Shown one piece after another: positions 42,653 to 54,723 of a stretch of 64,000 nucleotides of DNA; the first letter of the stretch is position 1, and each line of letters starts with the position of its first letter. Source of the stretch: Novakomyces olei (lineage: Eukaryota; Ascomycota; Novakomycetes; Novakomycetales; Novakomycetaceae). Location of the stretch: NCBI GenBank assembly GCA_016906335.1, contig JADEYG010000003.1, forward strand, positions 62,001-126,000, written 5' to 3'. The translations under genes were made by a program, and so were the position numbers. The notes under the pieces were generated by a model, which was given only the letters and a program-made list of their open reading frames with translations, ran no database searches and was not told where the DNA came from.

Positions 42653-43201
42653 ATGGCGGTGGACCACAATGCCATTGTTTTGGCATGCGTGCTCGTGGCC
42701 CTTGTCCTCCTCTGCACAATACTAGCGGTAATATTACGAATAATGCACGTGCGGCGGCAGGCGGCCGCCTTAGCTTCAAAGGCAAGTTTCGAATCCTCTG
42801 ACCTGGAACGGTATACGCTGCCAGCGACAAAATCAAGTTATTCGCAAACAGTTTCTCAAACGGACGATTTGCCGGAAATTCCTCAATTCCATTTAACATG
42901 TGCCGATGATCATGCAAATGAGAATTCCAATTTAATTACCCCACCGTCTTCACCGAATCCAATGATGGTTACGGGATTCCAATCACGGTCTCCCCAACAG
43001 CCGCAATGTACGCCAAAGGCCTCGTATGACACGTGGCGTGAACAGCAACGGAGGTCGCGATTACAACAGAGCAATTGCGTAAAATTGAACTTGGGTGAGT
43101 CTGGAGGTGCTTATGTGGAAAAGGCACCAAGGTACGCGGATTTCGAGGATCTCGATGTGACTGCATTAGGCGGTCTTACCGAGAAGCGCCGGGTGCTTTA
43201 A
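42653..43201 (+). CDS. Single-pass membrane protein of unknown function
   Basis: 182 aa, one exon. A single strong membrane helix at residues 8-30 (IVLACVLVALVLLCTILAVILRI) is followed by the basic HVRRQ, so the N-terminus would be outside or lumenal and the tail cytosolic. The tail is Ser, Thr, Pro and Gln rich (TPPSSPNP, SRSPQQPQ) and ends in YADFEDLDVTALGGLTEKRRVL. No recognised domain. Such small signal-anchor proteins in yeasts often sit in the plasma membrane or ER. Codon choice and a clean start support a real gene, but with no known relative the call is moderate. Confidence 0.6.
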   Translation: MAVDHNAIVLACVLVALVLLCTILAVILRIMHVRRQAAALASKASFESSDLERYTLPATKSSYSQTVSQTDDLPEIPQFHLTCADDHANENSNLITPPSSPNPMMVTGFQSRSPQQPQCTPKASYDTWREQQRRSRLQQSNCVKLNLGESGGAYVEKAPRYADFEDLDVTALGGLTEKRRVL

Positions 43202-44367
43202 GCTCTCATATTATTACATTCTCTACTTGCATCATTGGCCTTGATGATTACTATTTTTTTTGGGGGGAGGCCTTTATCGTAGGAAAGTAAATGACAATTG
43301 ATAGAATATTGTTTACAAGAAGTGTAGGTCTATATATATCGTTCAAAAGATATTATAGTACTTTGTTATGGACTTGTTTAATTCTTGTTTATCGACCGTT
43401 TGGAATAAAACAGCATTCATTTAGACCGCAAGCAGGATTGAAGTTTATTACGATACAGCCTTAACAAATACTTATTGTACCTACCGTTCGTTTCGAAAGA
43501 TTGCGCGTCTAGAACCGTCTTGAAACTCAATATTTCTATATCAAAAGCGAGATTCAGGTCAAAGGATAAGGCGAATACGCATAATTTGGACAATGCCTCA
43601 AATTCAAAGGTCAAACAGAGATGGCTTTGTATTGAAGGACCAGCTAAGCTACCCGAGATTAGATAAAGAGAAATAATACAAAAACGAAAATGTATGTCGC
43701 ATTCAAATCTGAACAGAAATATCTAAATATGAAGGACAAGATTGTAAACAGCATGTTTAGAAACCTGCGAGTCAATGGATGGACCGAGTGGAAGGGAAAT
43801 AAGAATTAAAATTAACGGATCCTAGATTAATACGGCAACAAGTAATAATTACTGTGTGCTCGTAGACGCTTTAGAGCCCGAGGTTCACCTGGGCTGGAAT
43901 GATACATAGCGATCAATTAATTGGACGATCATCATTGTATATGTTTTTCGGCTATAGCTCAATATCGGTTATTGCTTTTAATTTTAAATTTCAGAAATTA
44001 GCTAAACTTAATACCAAAAACGCGGGGAAATTCGAGAGTGCAAGAGCCATTGGTCGACGCACCATCGACCGCGTCTAACAAAAGCAGTGCTCAGTTATAA
44101 TTACACGCATCATATCTGCCATTGCGACTGCTTGCGCCTTGGTCCAATAAACATCCCGCGTTTTTTAATAGTCGAAGAACGGGAATTTTGCTCAAAAGGG
44201 TATTTTGCGGGGAGAATATTATCACTGCCGAAAAATATTAGCGATTGTGGGGAACAAGACAACATTCCAGATCTATCCAAATTGAACAGCGCACGCAGAT
44301 CTTTGAAAAGGATATATAACAATGAATCTACCTAATCAGAAAAGCAACATTCGCTTGGATCGGCAAA
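43202..44367. other. Intergenic upstream of the sugar transporter
   Basis: 1.17 kb, AT-rich. Short frames (43475-43666, 44087-44335) without recognisable content. Presumably the transporter promoter. Confidence 0.5.
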
Positions 44368-46288
44368 ATGTTATTTTCATTTCGTCCTGGATTCCAGACG
44401 CAATTGGCCATTACAGTACTGTGCGAGACTGCCTTTACATTGTATGGTTATGATCAAGGCCTTTTTGGAGGCATCGTGACGCAGCACAGCTTTTTAGAGC
44501 AATTTAATTACCCGGGTTCGACTGTCCTAGGGTTAATTATATCCGTTTATAATCTCGGATGCTTTTTCGGATGCGTCACGGCATTTATACTCGGCGATCG
44601 TCTCGGACGCAAACGCATAATGTGGACTGCTTTTACTATTATCACTCTTGGTGCTGCAGTGCAATGCACAGCTTTCACGTAAAAAATCAGATTTTTACCA
44701 CTTCTTCTACTGCATTAATTATATTTTCAAAATCAATTTAATTTATATTCTTATTTGCGACGCCATTTTCTTTCCGTTTTCCACGTTGCCCCCGCTTTCA
44801 GTTGCTCTGGTATACATTAAATGCTGCAAAGCCCATTTGCTCACATAAATAGCCGAGCTCACCTTTTGATTGCGCGCATTTTTACCGGCATAGGCACTGG
44901 AATGGAATGCGCTACGGTCCCGGTAATACTTTTCCTTTCAATTGCTTCCTATAAGTTTGCTTCGAATTCACATTATGACGATCCACAAAATCTCCTGCCA
45001 TCCTGTACCTCTTTATTTTGTCATTTGCACTCAATTTATAGTTGTGATTTTCTCCAGATAGCGCTCTGAAATTTCGACGCGGTTCCTGACCATTGTCTAG
45101 ATCTTCCAGGCAGAGCATTGCACACCAGAAAACCGAGGGAAACTTGTCTCTTCTGAGGTCATGTTTGTCGGAGTCGGTATTTGTATTGCCTACTTCCTCG
45201 ATTTTGGTCTATCGTTTGTAAACAGCCATGTTTCCTTCCGATTCCCAATCGCTTTCCAAGGAGTATTCTCCTTTTTCGTCGCTGTTTTGCTCTTTGGAAT
45301 CCCCGAAAGCCCACGCTGGCTAATGTCCGTTGGACGCGACGAAGAGGCATTGCAGGTCATGGAACAAGTCCGTGGCTACCCTCGAGACCATCCGGTAGTA
45401 CGCGAGCTTCATGACAATATTGTGACTGCGTTGAAGCTTGAGCATCAAAATGGCAAAGGAGAATTCACGTGGCGCAGTATCGTCCTGTGCCGTGATAATG
45501 TGCGCAGCCTGCGCCGTATTATTCTTGGTCTCGTTGTACAAGTCTTTAATCAGGTATGGTTGTGCCTTCATTTCTCCAAACATGACTAAATCTAATATCA
45601 GATTGGCGGTATTAATCTCGTTGTATACTATATCAGCTATGTGCTTGAAAACAACGTCGGTCTTGATCCAGTTATCGCCAATGCTCTAGGCGGCTGTGTG
45701 CAGGTCATGTTCACCGTCGGCTCGCTTGTTCCCTCGTTTTTTCTGGATCGAATGGGTCGCCGAAAGACAATGATGATCGGCTCGGCTGTTTTGTCGATTT
45801 GCATGCTTATGATTGCCATATTATTACGCGTTGGTACTCGCGAGGCATCTACTGCTTCAGTCGCGTTCTTTTTCCTTTTCAACTTTGCATTCGGAGCAAG
45901 TATGAACTGTGTTCCTTGGGTCTACCAGTCCGAAATTAGCCCATTGCAATTGCGTGCACGCAGTTCGGCTATCAGCATCTCCGGAAATGCATTGTGCAAT
46001 TTCGCGATTGTTTTAATTTCACCAATTCTCACTGAGAGGATCGGCTATGCCACCTATATTATATTTGCCGGCACCAATGCCGTCTTCGTTCCGATAGTGT
46101 ACTTTTTCTTTCCCGAGACCACCAACAAATCCCTCGAGTCAATCGACTTTATCTTTGCAAAGGACAAATCCCAGCTCGCTCTACAAAATTCTGCTGCTAC
46201 CGACGAATCTGCTCCAAAGGCAGCAGAGACGGACAAGAGTACTTTTGAGCATGCAGAGTACGCCGAGGATTATTCTTCAACTCGATGA
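44368..46288 (+). CDS. MFS sugar transporter, four exons
   Basis: Model: exons 44368-44678, 44853-44922, 45101-45553 and 45602-46288, 506 aa. Twelve-helix sugar-porter family member. LYGYDQGLFGGIV (helix 1), GDRLGRKR (loop 2-3), IPESPRWLMSVGRDEEAL (loop 6-7), FNQIGGINLVVYYISYVL (helix 7, sugar-binding QxxGxN), FFLDRMGRRK (loop 8-9) and FFPETTNKSLESIDFIF (end). Exon 2 (70 nt) supplies ARIFTGIGTGMECATVP, needed for helix 4, which supports the model. The N-terminus is short, without a long cytosolic tail. The substrate cannot be read; it resembles low-specificity hexose or polyol carriers of fungi. The tail after the last helix is Ala- and Glu-rich. Confidence 0.93.
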
Positions 46289-46756
46289 ATTATTGTTTCC
46301 GCGTCCCAAAACATTTTAATCGAGAGCTGTAATGAAAGCGCTACTGCCTTATCTAAGAAATTATTTATTGTGCCGGATTTATGAGCTGCCGTTTCATGAA
46401 GTTGTCTAGGCGGTTAATTATTGATAGGCCAAATGTATTTTTTGTTTTATGAGCCAAATATCATTTGGAAATGAGTTTTGAAATTTTTTAAGGCAAATAG
46501 TACGCGACATAGAAATAGTCTAGTCGTGAAACGAAACGTGTAGATTTTTTCTTATCGGTCTGAGGTTTGAGTCCAATTTGTTTAGTCTGTCATATGAGAG
46601 TATATAAACGCTAAATTTCCAATCGCTTTTCTTTTAGTACTAATAAATTACTGTATTTATCATTTTTATTAGTGCTGAGTATTTGTGTGCTATAGATAAG
46701 AAAAAACTAAACAGAGCCTAGAAGTGGTGGTAAACTAGAGTCCAAGCATTGAAAAT
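46289..46756. other. Intergenic
   Basis: 3' flank of the sugar transporter and promoter of the small zinc-finger gene. No clear motif. Confidence 0.5.
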
Positions 46757-47148
46757 ATGGGCAACGGTAAATTATTATCTGTTTACCGGAAGGCTAACGA
46801 AAGTATAGGAGCAAAAGCACAGTCTCGAAGAGCGCGCCAGGACAAAACTACCGCTAAAAAAGGAAGTGGATCACAATTGAAGGTGGTAAGCTAGAAAAAG
46901 AAAAAAAAAAAACAAAAAAGAAAAAACGAAAAAAGGGAACCCGAGAAGAGAATGAATAGGCAAAAACATATCATAATCACCAACGACAGTCTATTGATGC
47001 AATTTAGAATGCCGAGGCTAAAAATGTCATTTGCCAAATTTGCCGGAATCCATTTATGCTGACCGTACGCGCACCTGAACTGCAACGCCATGCTGAGAGT
47101 AAACACAATAAAACTCTTCAAGACTGTTTTCCAGCCTTTTCTACTTGA
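46757..47148 (+). CDS. Small ZNF706-like zinc-finger protein, three exons
   Basis: Model: exons 46757-46766, 46809-46885 and 47008-47148, 75 aa. Exon 1 is only 10 nt (ATG GGC AAC G). The joined protein reads MGNGAKAQSRRARQDKTTAK, SQLKVNAEAKNVICQIC and then RHAESKHNKTLQDCFPAF. This is the layout of the small 4F5/ZNF706-like family: a basic N-terminus with the SQLK motif, and one zinc finger C-x2-C...H-x4-H (CQIC ... HAESKH). Members are found across eukaryotes, but their role is poorly known (ZNF706 is linked to stem-cell and translation functions in animals). The tiny first exon and clean branch sites (GCTAAC at 46792) support the model. Confidence 0.88.
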
Positions 47149-48092
47149 AGTCTGTCATCTCAGAAAATGCCTTTAATGGAGTGGAAGGATCGATTAGCAT
47201 AATTAGCGAGCGAGTTGATAATTCAAATTGATTTTTACAGGTGAAGGGCCGGCGTGTAATTTTGTGACGCGAAATAGCATTTTAATTACTAAGAACAACA
47301 TCAGTAGCTGAACAGACAGATTTACAAAGGAAAATTGGGGGTAAAGATAAGCATCGCAAACAAGTTAGTGGCTACGTTCGACAAGTCTTTCCAATGCGTT
47401 CTATTATTCGGCAAGCGCCCACGCTTGAAGTGCCACTTCCTGTAAAACGCTGAAAATACTATAATTTCGGGAAGGCACCACTGCCCAAATTTGCGAAACG
47501 TTTCACCAGCATGTTTGGCCCGATCGACCAAGATACTCCAATTGTCACGAGTATAGTAATAAGCTATTGAAACGGGGCAAAAATCAACCAATTATAATGT
47601 AAAGACTGAACAAGAACGACCTGGTCATAAAACTTTTCATAATAAAAGTAAAGAAACGCCAATAAATGCCTCCAAACAGCGCTGGATGAAAAGCTATCAT
47701 GTAATTCCAAAATTGTCGGTCTATGCTGAAAATTGTCACGACTCTGAATCGCAATTCTACTAGAATAAAATTCGCCTCACGGCCTTGCTTTTGTCACAAA
47801 GTTCAGATATTTATAGTCAGCGATGAGCCTATTCCCTGGCAATTTAATAATAGTAGAATTATTATTACGCATAAATCCTCAAAATTGCACAGTACTAATC
47901 TTACTTGAAATTTCTATTGATCCCAATGATCAGCCCTAAAATGAACATTATTGCCGGTGTCTATCTCCAAGCAAATCGTAGAATAGGCGTGGGATATTCG
48001 TGATATATCCGCGATTATATAATCCGGGGTTTTAGTGCGGGATGAATTGCTGCTGTAATTGTTGAAAAAACCAGCACATCTGGTCCTTGGCT
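47149..48092. other. Intergenic
   Basis: An 89-codon reverse frame at 47322-47591 has no recognisable content. Otherwise AT-rich flank of the methyltransferase gene. Confidence 0.5.
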
Positions 48093-49058
48093 ATGTCGCC
48101 CTCACGCGAAGTCAATGTAGTAGCCAAAACTGCCTTTGATCAGAACGCTGAGCTTTATGACGCTATTCGTCCGTCTTATATCCCAGAGGCAGTTGAAAAA
48201 GTCATTGAGGTTGGCCGTTTGAAGCCCGGCAGCAAAGTCCTCGATCTTGCAGCGGGTAAGATTACGATTGTAAAATTGACAATTTAAAGGAGCAGCAACA
48301 GAACAGAGGAATTACATTAATTCATGATTAAACAGTTAAAGACAAAAAGACCACAAGGGCTAATAATGGTGAAGAATACTCCTTTTAATAGCCAAAAACG
48401 AGATGGTTAAAGATACTTACTCTGAAAAGGAACCGGGATATTTACACGCCTACTGACCAATCGGGGATTGGAGCTTGTGGCTGTAGAACCTGCCGAAGGA
48501 ATGAGACGCGAGTTTCAGTCACATTTGCCTGATATTAGAGTATACGAAGGCAGCGCGTACGAACTGCCTCTTGATACAGCGAGTGTGGACGCTGTTATCG
48601 TAGCTCAGGCGTTTCATTGGTTCGCAGACGCGGACGCGCTACGCGAAATTTCACGCGTTTTACGTCCAAATGGCGCCCTTGTTCTTATATGGAACAAGAA
48701 TATAGCAGACGCGAGCCTTCCATGGGCTCAGCGAATCCGGGAACGGGAATATCAGTATGATAAGCACGTGCCGCAGTACCACAAAGGCGACTGGAGCAAA
48801 GTCTTTACAGAAACCAGTATTTTTACTCCTATTCAAGAGTGGCTGCAAACGTGGGAAAGGTGCCTTACACCGACAGATTTCTGGCGCGGACTTCTCTCTG
48901 TGTCTTTTGTGTGGTCGCTGCCGGAAGACGAGCGCGAAAGGTTTCGCCAATTCGTTTTTGACGTGCTGAATAATGATCCCACAGTTAAGCACACGGATAA
49001 GGGCGAGGTGGTCATCCCGCACAACGTCCGTGTTGCGTGGGCGTATAAGAACGACTAA
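48093..49058 (+). CDS. SAM-dependent methyltransferase, two exons
   Basis: Model: exon 1 48093-48255, intron 48256-48429, exon 2 48430-49058, 263 aa. The intron splits SAM-binding motif I, which reads VLDLAAGTGIFTRLL only after joining. Motif II acidic end is LVAVEPAEGM and the post-I/motif IV region VDAVIVAQAFHWFADADALREISRVLRPNGALVLIWNKN. This is a class I methyltransferase of the Methyltransf_11 type. QAFHWF is frequent in yeast trans-aconitate or small-molecule methyltransferase relatives (Tmt1/Crg1-like). No membrane or RNA-binding segment is visible, so a small-molecule substrate is likely but unproven. Confidence 0.9.
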
Positions 49059-49216
49059 TTTAGATTTGAAGTGATTCAGATTAGAGTTGATTTAACAACA
49101 GCTTAAAAAAGAAGATTGAGAGGAGAATTTAATGCTTTTAGTTCAAAGATGATAGCTCAAAACAGATTTGTCGTATTTCGAGCAAATTACTTTTACCTGT
49201 AAACGTAATTATTTTC

Positions 49217-52200
49217 CTATGAAAACATCCTGTATAAAGATTTCGTCGCAGTATGATATTTTACTGCATTTTCGGAAATTTGTTCCAGTTCAGAAGATTC
49301 GAGGGAAGACTCGTCGGTAGATTGGGATTTTCCCTGGAATAAAAGACTAATATATTTCAAGTCAAAAGCCATCTGCAGTTCGTAATTAATTGCGCCCCAG
49401 TCTTGGACTATTTCTTGTGAAGACGCTTGGTGTTTTGCATCTATGGCCAGTTCATCAGCGTCCTGGGTCTGGTCTGGTCTGGGAGGCATATCACCTTGAG
49501 CCTCAGATTGCTCACGGTCCTCTTTAACTTCCATAGACGAATCTGCCGTTGAAGTCTCATTATCTGGGAGATCAATATTTTTAATGTGTTCAACATCAGG
49601 TTTGCCGACAGCGACTTCAGAAGGTAAAGGAGCTGCTGCAATTTTCTCATTGAGGGCAGAGTCCGATTCTATACCTTCTCTGCCTTGCTCTCCAACTTCA
49701 ACAATTTGACCATTTGCAACATTATTTTGAGTCTCATTAGCTCGTGGGTTTTCAGTTTGGTTTTCTTCATGAGTTTTTCCATCTTTTTCGGCACCTCCAT
49801 CCCTTTCTTGATTATCAGGTTTTACGCCATTTTCTGATGTAGACCCTTCCTCTTCCGTTTCAATATTTCTATTAGTCTCATTTCCTTCTTGATGTCCGTT
49901 TTCCGCAGTGTTTCCGTTTGAAGTTTCAGTCGATGTCAATTTCCTGTCCGCTGGACGACAACGCTCAATCCACTCTCTAGTTTCCTGATAAAGAGAATCA
50001 ACTAGAGCTGCTCGAGTGACGGGATCAAAATCCTGCGGGCCTGCCGTAGAAATGTCCTTGCCCGCACTATGTACAAGCTGCGCCAGCGATCTGCTCGGCT
50101 TTAAGGGTATCCATTTATCTAGAGAAGAGGTAAGTTTGAATTAAAGAAACACAAATTCAGTTTTATATGGAAAGCCTTACCTTCCAGTCCAGTTTCGCTC
50201 CGTTTTGTTTCACTGTACGGAACAGAGTAGAGAAAAAGTGCATTTTTAATTGCTTCACACAGTCGCGCTCTCAGTTGATCCAGTACACCAAAGCCGTCAA
50301 CTTGAACTTGCAGTCGTGGTGCAGCGTACATTATACTTTCCCACCCGACTTTAAGTGCGGAAAGGCGACCTACTTTGTTAGTAATCGTTTAAAATTTGTA
50401 TCAAGTCACTTCTCGTTTTACATAACAATATTGAGTTAACACTCTTACCTTTGACAGAACTCGCATCAAGAGCTTTCGAAATGGATTCTTTTATGGTCAG
50501 GATAGCATTTGATCGTGACTTTTCGATATAACTGGCCTGTTCTTTTATCATTGTATTCTGACTGCTCTCCAACGCCTGGGTAATATCGCCAGCGAAAGAA
50601 ATCTGATCAGTGTAAAAAGCATTAACAGTTGAGACCACCTCTTCTGCAATTTTCACGCACTCATCCAAGTAAGACTTAAAAGCATGAAGAGGCTCTCGTT
50701 CGCCTTTAGCCGCAGCCAGGATTCGATATGATATCTCTCGTTCAGAAGCCTGCTCCCGATCTGGTCCTTGCAAAGGCTGTAACATGGCCGCAAATGAATA
50801 TGAAATAGAAGCAGAAAATGCGTCTTCTAAAAGACGACTCAATGTGGCCGTATTTACAATTAAGTTGGTTTCGTACAGCTCCAAAATTCGGGACTCTAAA
50901 GCCGGCGCCAGAGCATCACTCCATAGAACAAGCGTTAGGTCAGGCATTGATTCTTCCGCCAGCTCATATTCCCGAGCTTGTTTTAAAATAAGACGACTCT
51001 CTTGCAAAACATTGTCCAAAGATTGACCGGCTAAACGCTTGTTGAACTCTCGAAGAGCCGAAGCTAAAAGAGCCTGTTTCGTTGCTTCTTGAAGTTTGGA
51101 TTGGTTCGTTACTGGCTCTTGGCGGATCCACGCCCGAGCATTCAGAACCTCTTTTGCACTTAACAGCCTTTCTATCTCGGGCCGACGAAGTTGCACCAGC
51201 CGCCGTAAAATAAGATCATTTTGAAGCATTGGTGATTTTGTCGCAGAATTAAGTAGACTGGGCAAAACCTTTACAAGATTCTGTACGAGACTAAAAGTGC
51301 CTCCAACCATAGTCGCCACGTTTTTGCCCGTTAAACTATTTGCCCGGACATTTACTGCATGATCAAGTAAAGAAGATTCTCCACTAGAAGTCAAGATTGC
51401 TCTGGCCAACAGCGCATCGGCAGCTGTTTCTGCTGACTCCACGAGTACATGATCAATTTCGGACTTTAGCCATTGATCCAATTGTGAATTTTTTGAGCGA
51501 GCATTTGATATAATGGCTACTTCTGCAAGTTCAGGTGAATGAAGCAGCTCAGTACTATGTAAACACAGCCGGGCTACTAGAACAACACGAGCTGCGTCGA
51601 CCAAATTTTGTTGAGACACTAGATGCTTAATTACGCTGGGTGCATTTATAGCCAGTCGAATAAGCAAAGCGATAGGCGTTGACTCTGAGAATTTAGCACG
51701 CTTATCCAGAACAACCAAGAAATAAACGTATTCATCATTTTGTTGCAAAATAAATCAGCCATAGCAAGGGTTCAATAAGGACCTAGCCGTAGAAAGCCAT
51801 ATACGCCAAAAGCATCATTTAAATGACAGACTCGTTCAAGAATAATAAAGTATCTTAAAAAAGACAGAACAGCTAAGTTAATTAAAAAACCATGACATCC
51901 GTACCTTCTGTCTGAAGCTGAAAGGATTGATGAAGCGATTTCCGATCGCACGCTTGTCCCAGTTGTGTAAGATCAGAGTCAAATTGCTGCATAATTGCAG
52001 TCAGATCAATCACAGTTTCCGTAGTACGAAGCAAATCTTTGTACGAAGACCTAGAATTGTTAAGACGATGTAATTGATGCAAAGCCTACGCTACTAATAC
52101 ACGCAATTCTTTCGCCTTAGCGTTGGCCAACCCACTGATATTAGCATACAATAAGCACACAAATTGAACTTACAAAAGCTGAGACTCCAAATCGCGCAAT

Positions 52201-52268
52201 TGCGCCATTGAAGAGGCTGCGACAATTTGCCGCCATTGCGACTCGTCGCTTTGCAGCAGCCGTTCCAT
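49217..52268 (-). CDS. COG1: Conserved oligomeric Golgi complex subunit 1, six exons
   Basis: Model: exons 52268-52174, 52134-52090, 52050-51905, 51684-50449, 50369-50181 and 50118-49217, 870 aa, frame closed across all joins. The N-terminal heptad region reads QLRDLESQL...AKAKELRVLVASSYKDLLRTTETVIDLTAIMQQFDSDL, the Vps51/Cog1 signature. Then STPIALLIRLAINAPSVIKHLV and ARVVLVARLCLHSTELL, helical bundles of the tether. COG tethers retrograde vesicles at the Golgi; Cog1 bridges lobes A and B. The last exon carries a low-complexity Asn/Glu insertion of about 180 residues before the closing helix QDWGAINYELQMAFDLKYISLL. It is divergent to CAF16 across a 284-bp promoter with the TTAGGG doublet. 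Confidence 0.85.
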
Positions 52269-52389
52269 GCGCCAAACAGAGTTTAGTCTAAAGTCATGCG
52301 TACCGCGTTAGACTAAAAGTCAATGGGAATTGTGAAACTGTCGAAGTACATAATCTGGTAATGTAGTCTAAGATACAGTAAAATTGACA

Positions 52390-52407
52390 AACCCTAACTA
52401 ACCCTAA
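52390..52407. promoter_or_regulatory. Telomere-like doublet between COG1 and CAF16
   Basis: AACCCTAACTAACCCTAA, the reverse of the 22267 site, 122 bp from the COG1 start and about 145 bp from the CAF16 start. Central position in a divergent promoter. Confidence 0.65.
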
Positions 52408-52552
52408 TATAATATGAAATATAGCCCCCAGTCAATATTATGGTTGAGCGATATAAAACGATTCAAAGAGAATTAAGTTAACAATTGGATAATATAATTC
52501 GATGATGACATTTCGCGATTAAATTTGGAAGAGCCTGTGCTAATTGGACGGG

Positions 52553-53658
52553 ATGACAATTCAGGTCCGGGATCTTTCATTTGCCTTTTCCGAGAACTCG
52601 CTATTATCTCTAGATAATGTGTCAATCGACCTCCCGGGTGGGTCACGCACGGTTTTAGTAGGAGCCAATGGCGCAGGCAAGACCACATTGCTTCGCATAC
52701 TTGCTGGAAAGCGTTTGGCAAAAGCTGGAAGCGTTACAGTCGATGGAGTAGACCCCTTCCGTACTGGTGTCGAGGGGTTGACGTATCTCGGCACAGGTAT
52801 TTGCTACAAGTATACGGCTGACATTATCTAATTAGAAAAAAATAGAATGGGTGAACAACCCGGTTGTTCGCAATGATATTTCAGTTTCGCATTTGATTCG
52901 GTCTGTTGGAGGAGACGCTTTTTCCGAGCGGCGTGATGAGCTTATTGAAATGCTCGACATCGATATGCGTTGGCACATGCATGCTGTATCAGATGGTAAA
53001 TTTTTGATATTAAATTTTTTTTCTTCGACTTCTATTTGGCGTCGGTGACTGTGATTGCACATCTCCTGAGTATCTGTGAGTACGCGCTTTGTTCTTATTC
53101 TTATATTTTCGTCTCTTCATTTTATGTTTTCGATCTTGGCTGCAGGTTTTGTCTGAAACCGCCTTGCAGCACATATAATAGATAAAGTTATGATTATCGT
53201 TATTAATGATTATAGGTGAACGGCGGCGCGTGCAGTTATGTATGGGCTTGCTTAAACCTTGGCAATTTTTGTTCCTGGATGAGGTTACAGTAGATTTAGA
53301 TGTGCTGGCACGTAAGGATCTTTTAGACTATATTCGACACGAAACAGAAGAACGAAACGCGGTTGTCGTTTATGCTACCCACATATTTGACGGCTTGGCC
53401 CAGTGGCCTACGCATCTCGCTCACATGTCACTAGGTCGTGTCCTACAAGTCGGCAAAGTATCGGATTTCCCTCGCCTCAGCCAGCCTTCTGCTGGCGGGA
53501 ATAGCAGTTTGCTTGAATTAGCCCTTGAATGGCTCAAACGCGACAAAGAGGCCAGAGGTACTCGTGAGCAAGAACGGCGGCTTCAGTGGTCCGACGTTGG
53601 CGTAAAGGACGACGGTGGTGTGTTTACTGATTACTTCAAAAGAAGTCGAGGCCTGTAA
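52553..53658 (+). CDS. CAF16: Caf16-type ABC ATPase (Ccr4-Not associated), three exons
   Basis: Model: exons 52553-52796, 52846-52995 and 53216-53658, 278 aa. One soluble ATPase domain without membrane helices. Walker [19 protein letters not shown], then [25 protein letters not shown], signature region [25 protein letters not shown], Walker [17 protein letters not shown] and H-loop [13 protein letters not shown]. The order and LDID.RW.MH.LSDG motif match yeast Caf16, a partner of the Ccr4-Not complex and Srb9. The signature reads SDGER where typical ABC proteins have LSGGQ; this is normal in the family. The end [13 protein letters not shown] is also conserved. Confidence 0.93.
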
Positions 53659-53738
53659 TTAGACTGTAAAACTGAAACTAGCTAGCTCCTAATACGTATG
53701 ACATAAATTGGCATGTTTCTAATGAAAATAGTATCACA

Positions 53739-53756
53739 ACCCTAAATAACCCTAAG
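53739..53756. promoter_or_regulatory. Telomere-like doublet upstream of TDA10
   Basis: AACCCTAAATAACCCTAA, a variant of the doublet with the same 10-bp core spacing, 128 bp upstream of the TDA10 start. Confidence 0.55.
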
Positions 53757-53883
53757 ATTGAATTTAGCGCTTTGATGCGGGGTCAATGTATTAATAATCC
53801 CACGTTGCATCATTCGCTGAAAGCTTAATTATATTAAGGAACTTCAAACATTATGTTGCCGTGTCCGATATCCACGAGCAACG

Positions 53884-54723
53884 ATGGACAAGACACGATT
53901 AATCAGCAATTTTATCAAGTCACAGCTTGAGACCACACAAATCCGGCCTCTTATAATTGGCCTTACCGGGCCTCAAGGAAGCGGTAAGTCAACTGTATGT
54001 GCTTCGGTAGTGCGTGACCTCTTGGAGCAAGGTTTGTCGGCGTTTGTCTTGTCATTGGACGACCTTTACCTGACCTATGACGAGCAATTGCGCCTTGCCA
54101 GGTCTTATCCTGATAATGCACTACTACAATACCGCGGTGAGCCAGGAACGCATGATCTAAATCTGGCTCATCGTGTTTTTGAGCAATTATCGACTGTCGA
54201 GCAATCCGGGGCTGATCTCCCAGTCTACGATAAATCTTGTCACAATGGTCGCGGTGATCGATTACCGCCATCTGAATGGATCCATATAACCCCTCAGCAT
54301 GTTGACGTGGTGCTTTTTGAGGGCTGGATGGTAGGCTTCCGTCCAGTGACGGAAGAACAGGTGGAAAAGACTTGGAAAATCCCATCGTTTCCTCCAGGCC
54401 ATAAAATATCACATTTGCTTACAATAAATCAAAAACTGGGAAATTACACAAGTCTTTTCGCCCGACTACAGGCAATTGTTCACCTTGACACAAAGGATTT
54501 AAACAACGTTTATCGCTGGCGACTGGAACAGGAGCACTGTCTTATTCGTGCGCGAGGTTCGGGTATGAGCGATGAACAGGTAAAGGTTTTCATTGACGCT
54601 TATATGCCTGCATATTATCTCTATCTGGACACTCTACGCAAAGGGTTTTTCTCCACTCCCGGTAGACAGCTTTCACTAGTGCTTGATAGTGATCGACGCG
54701 TTGAAAAGGAAAAGGTGATCTAA
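53884..54723 (+). CDS. TDA10: Tda10/glycerate-kinase-like P-loop kinase
   Basis: 279 aa, one exon. Walker A GLTGPQGSGKST (about residues 28-39), SLDDLYLTYDEQLRLA, the substrate-loop region GEPGTHDLN and PVYDKSCHNGRGDR, Walker-B-like VDVVLFEGWMVGF and DLNNVYRWRLEQEH. This is the fungal and plant group related to D-glycerate 3-kinase (plant GLYK); yeast Tda10 is its member with a kinase fold and uncharacterised activity. The C-terminus has no targeting tail and the N-terminus no clear mitochondrial signal. Cytosolic small-molecule kinase is the best reading. Confidence 0.93.
   Translation: MDKTRLISNFIKSQLETTQIRPLIIGLTGPQGSGKSTVCASVVRDLLEQGLSAFVLSLDDLYLTYDEQLRLARSYPDNALLQYRGEPGTHDLNLAHRVFEQLSTVEQSGADLPVYDKSCHNGRGDRLPPSEWIHITPQHVDVVLFEGWMVGFRPVTEEQVEKTWKIPSFPPGHKISHLLTINQKLGNYTSLFARLQAIVHLDTKDLNNVYRWRLEQEHCLIRARGSGMSDEQVKVFIDAYMPAYYLYLDTLRKGFFSTPGRQLSLVLDSDRRVEKEKVI

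Noticed and set aside
44087-44335. 82-codon frame just before the sugar transporter
   Set aside because: Out of frame with the transporter and without a splice path into it; likely leader DNA.
47322-47591. 89-codon reverse frame
   Set aside because: Protein-like in places but no start context, no relatives and no neighbouring exon found.
49217-49939. Acidic low-complexity frame as a separate gene
   Set aside because: It is continuous with COG1 sequence upstream (exon 6 starts at 50118 in frame).
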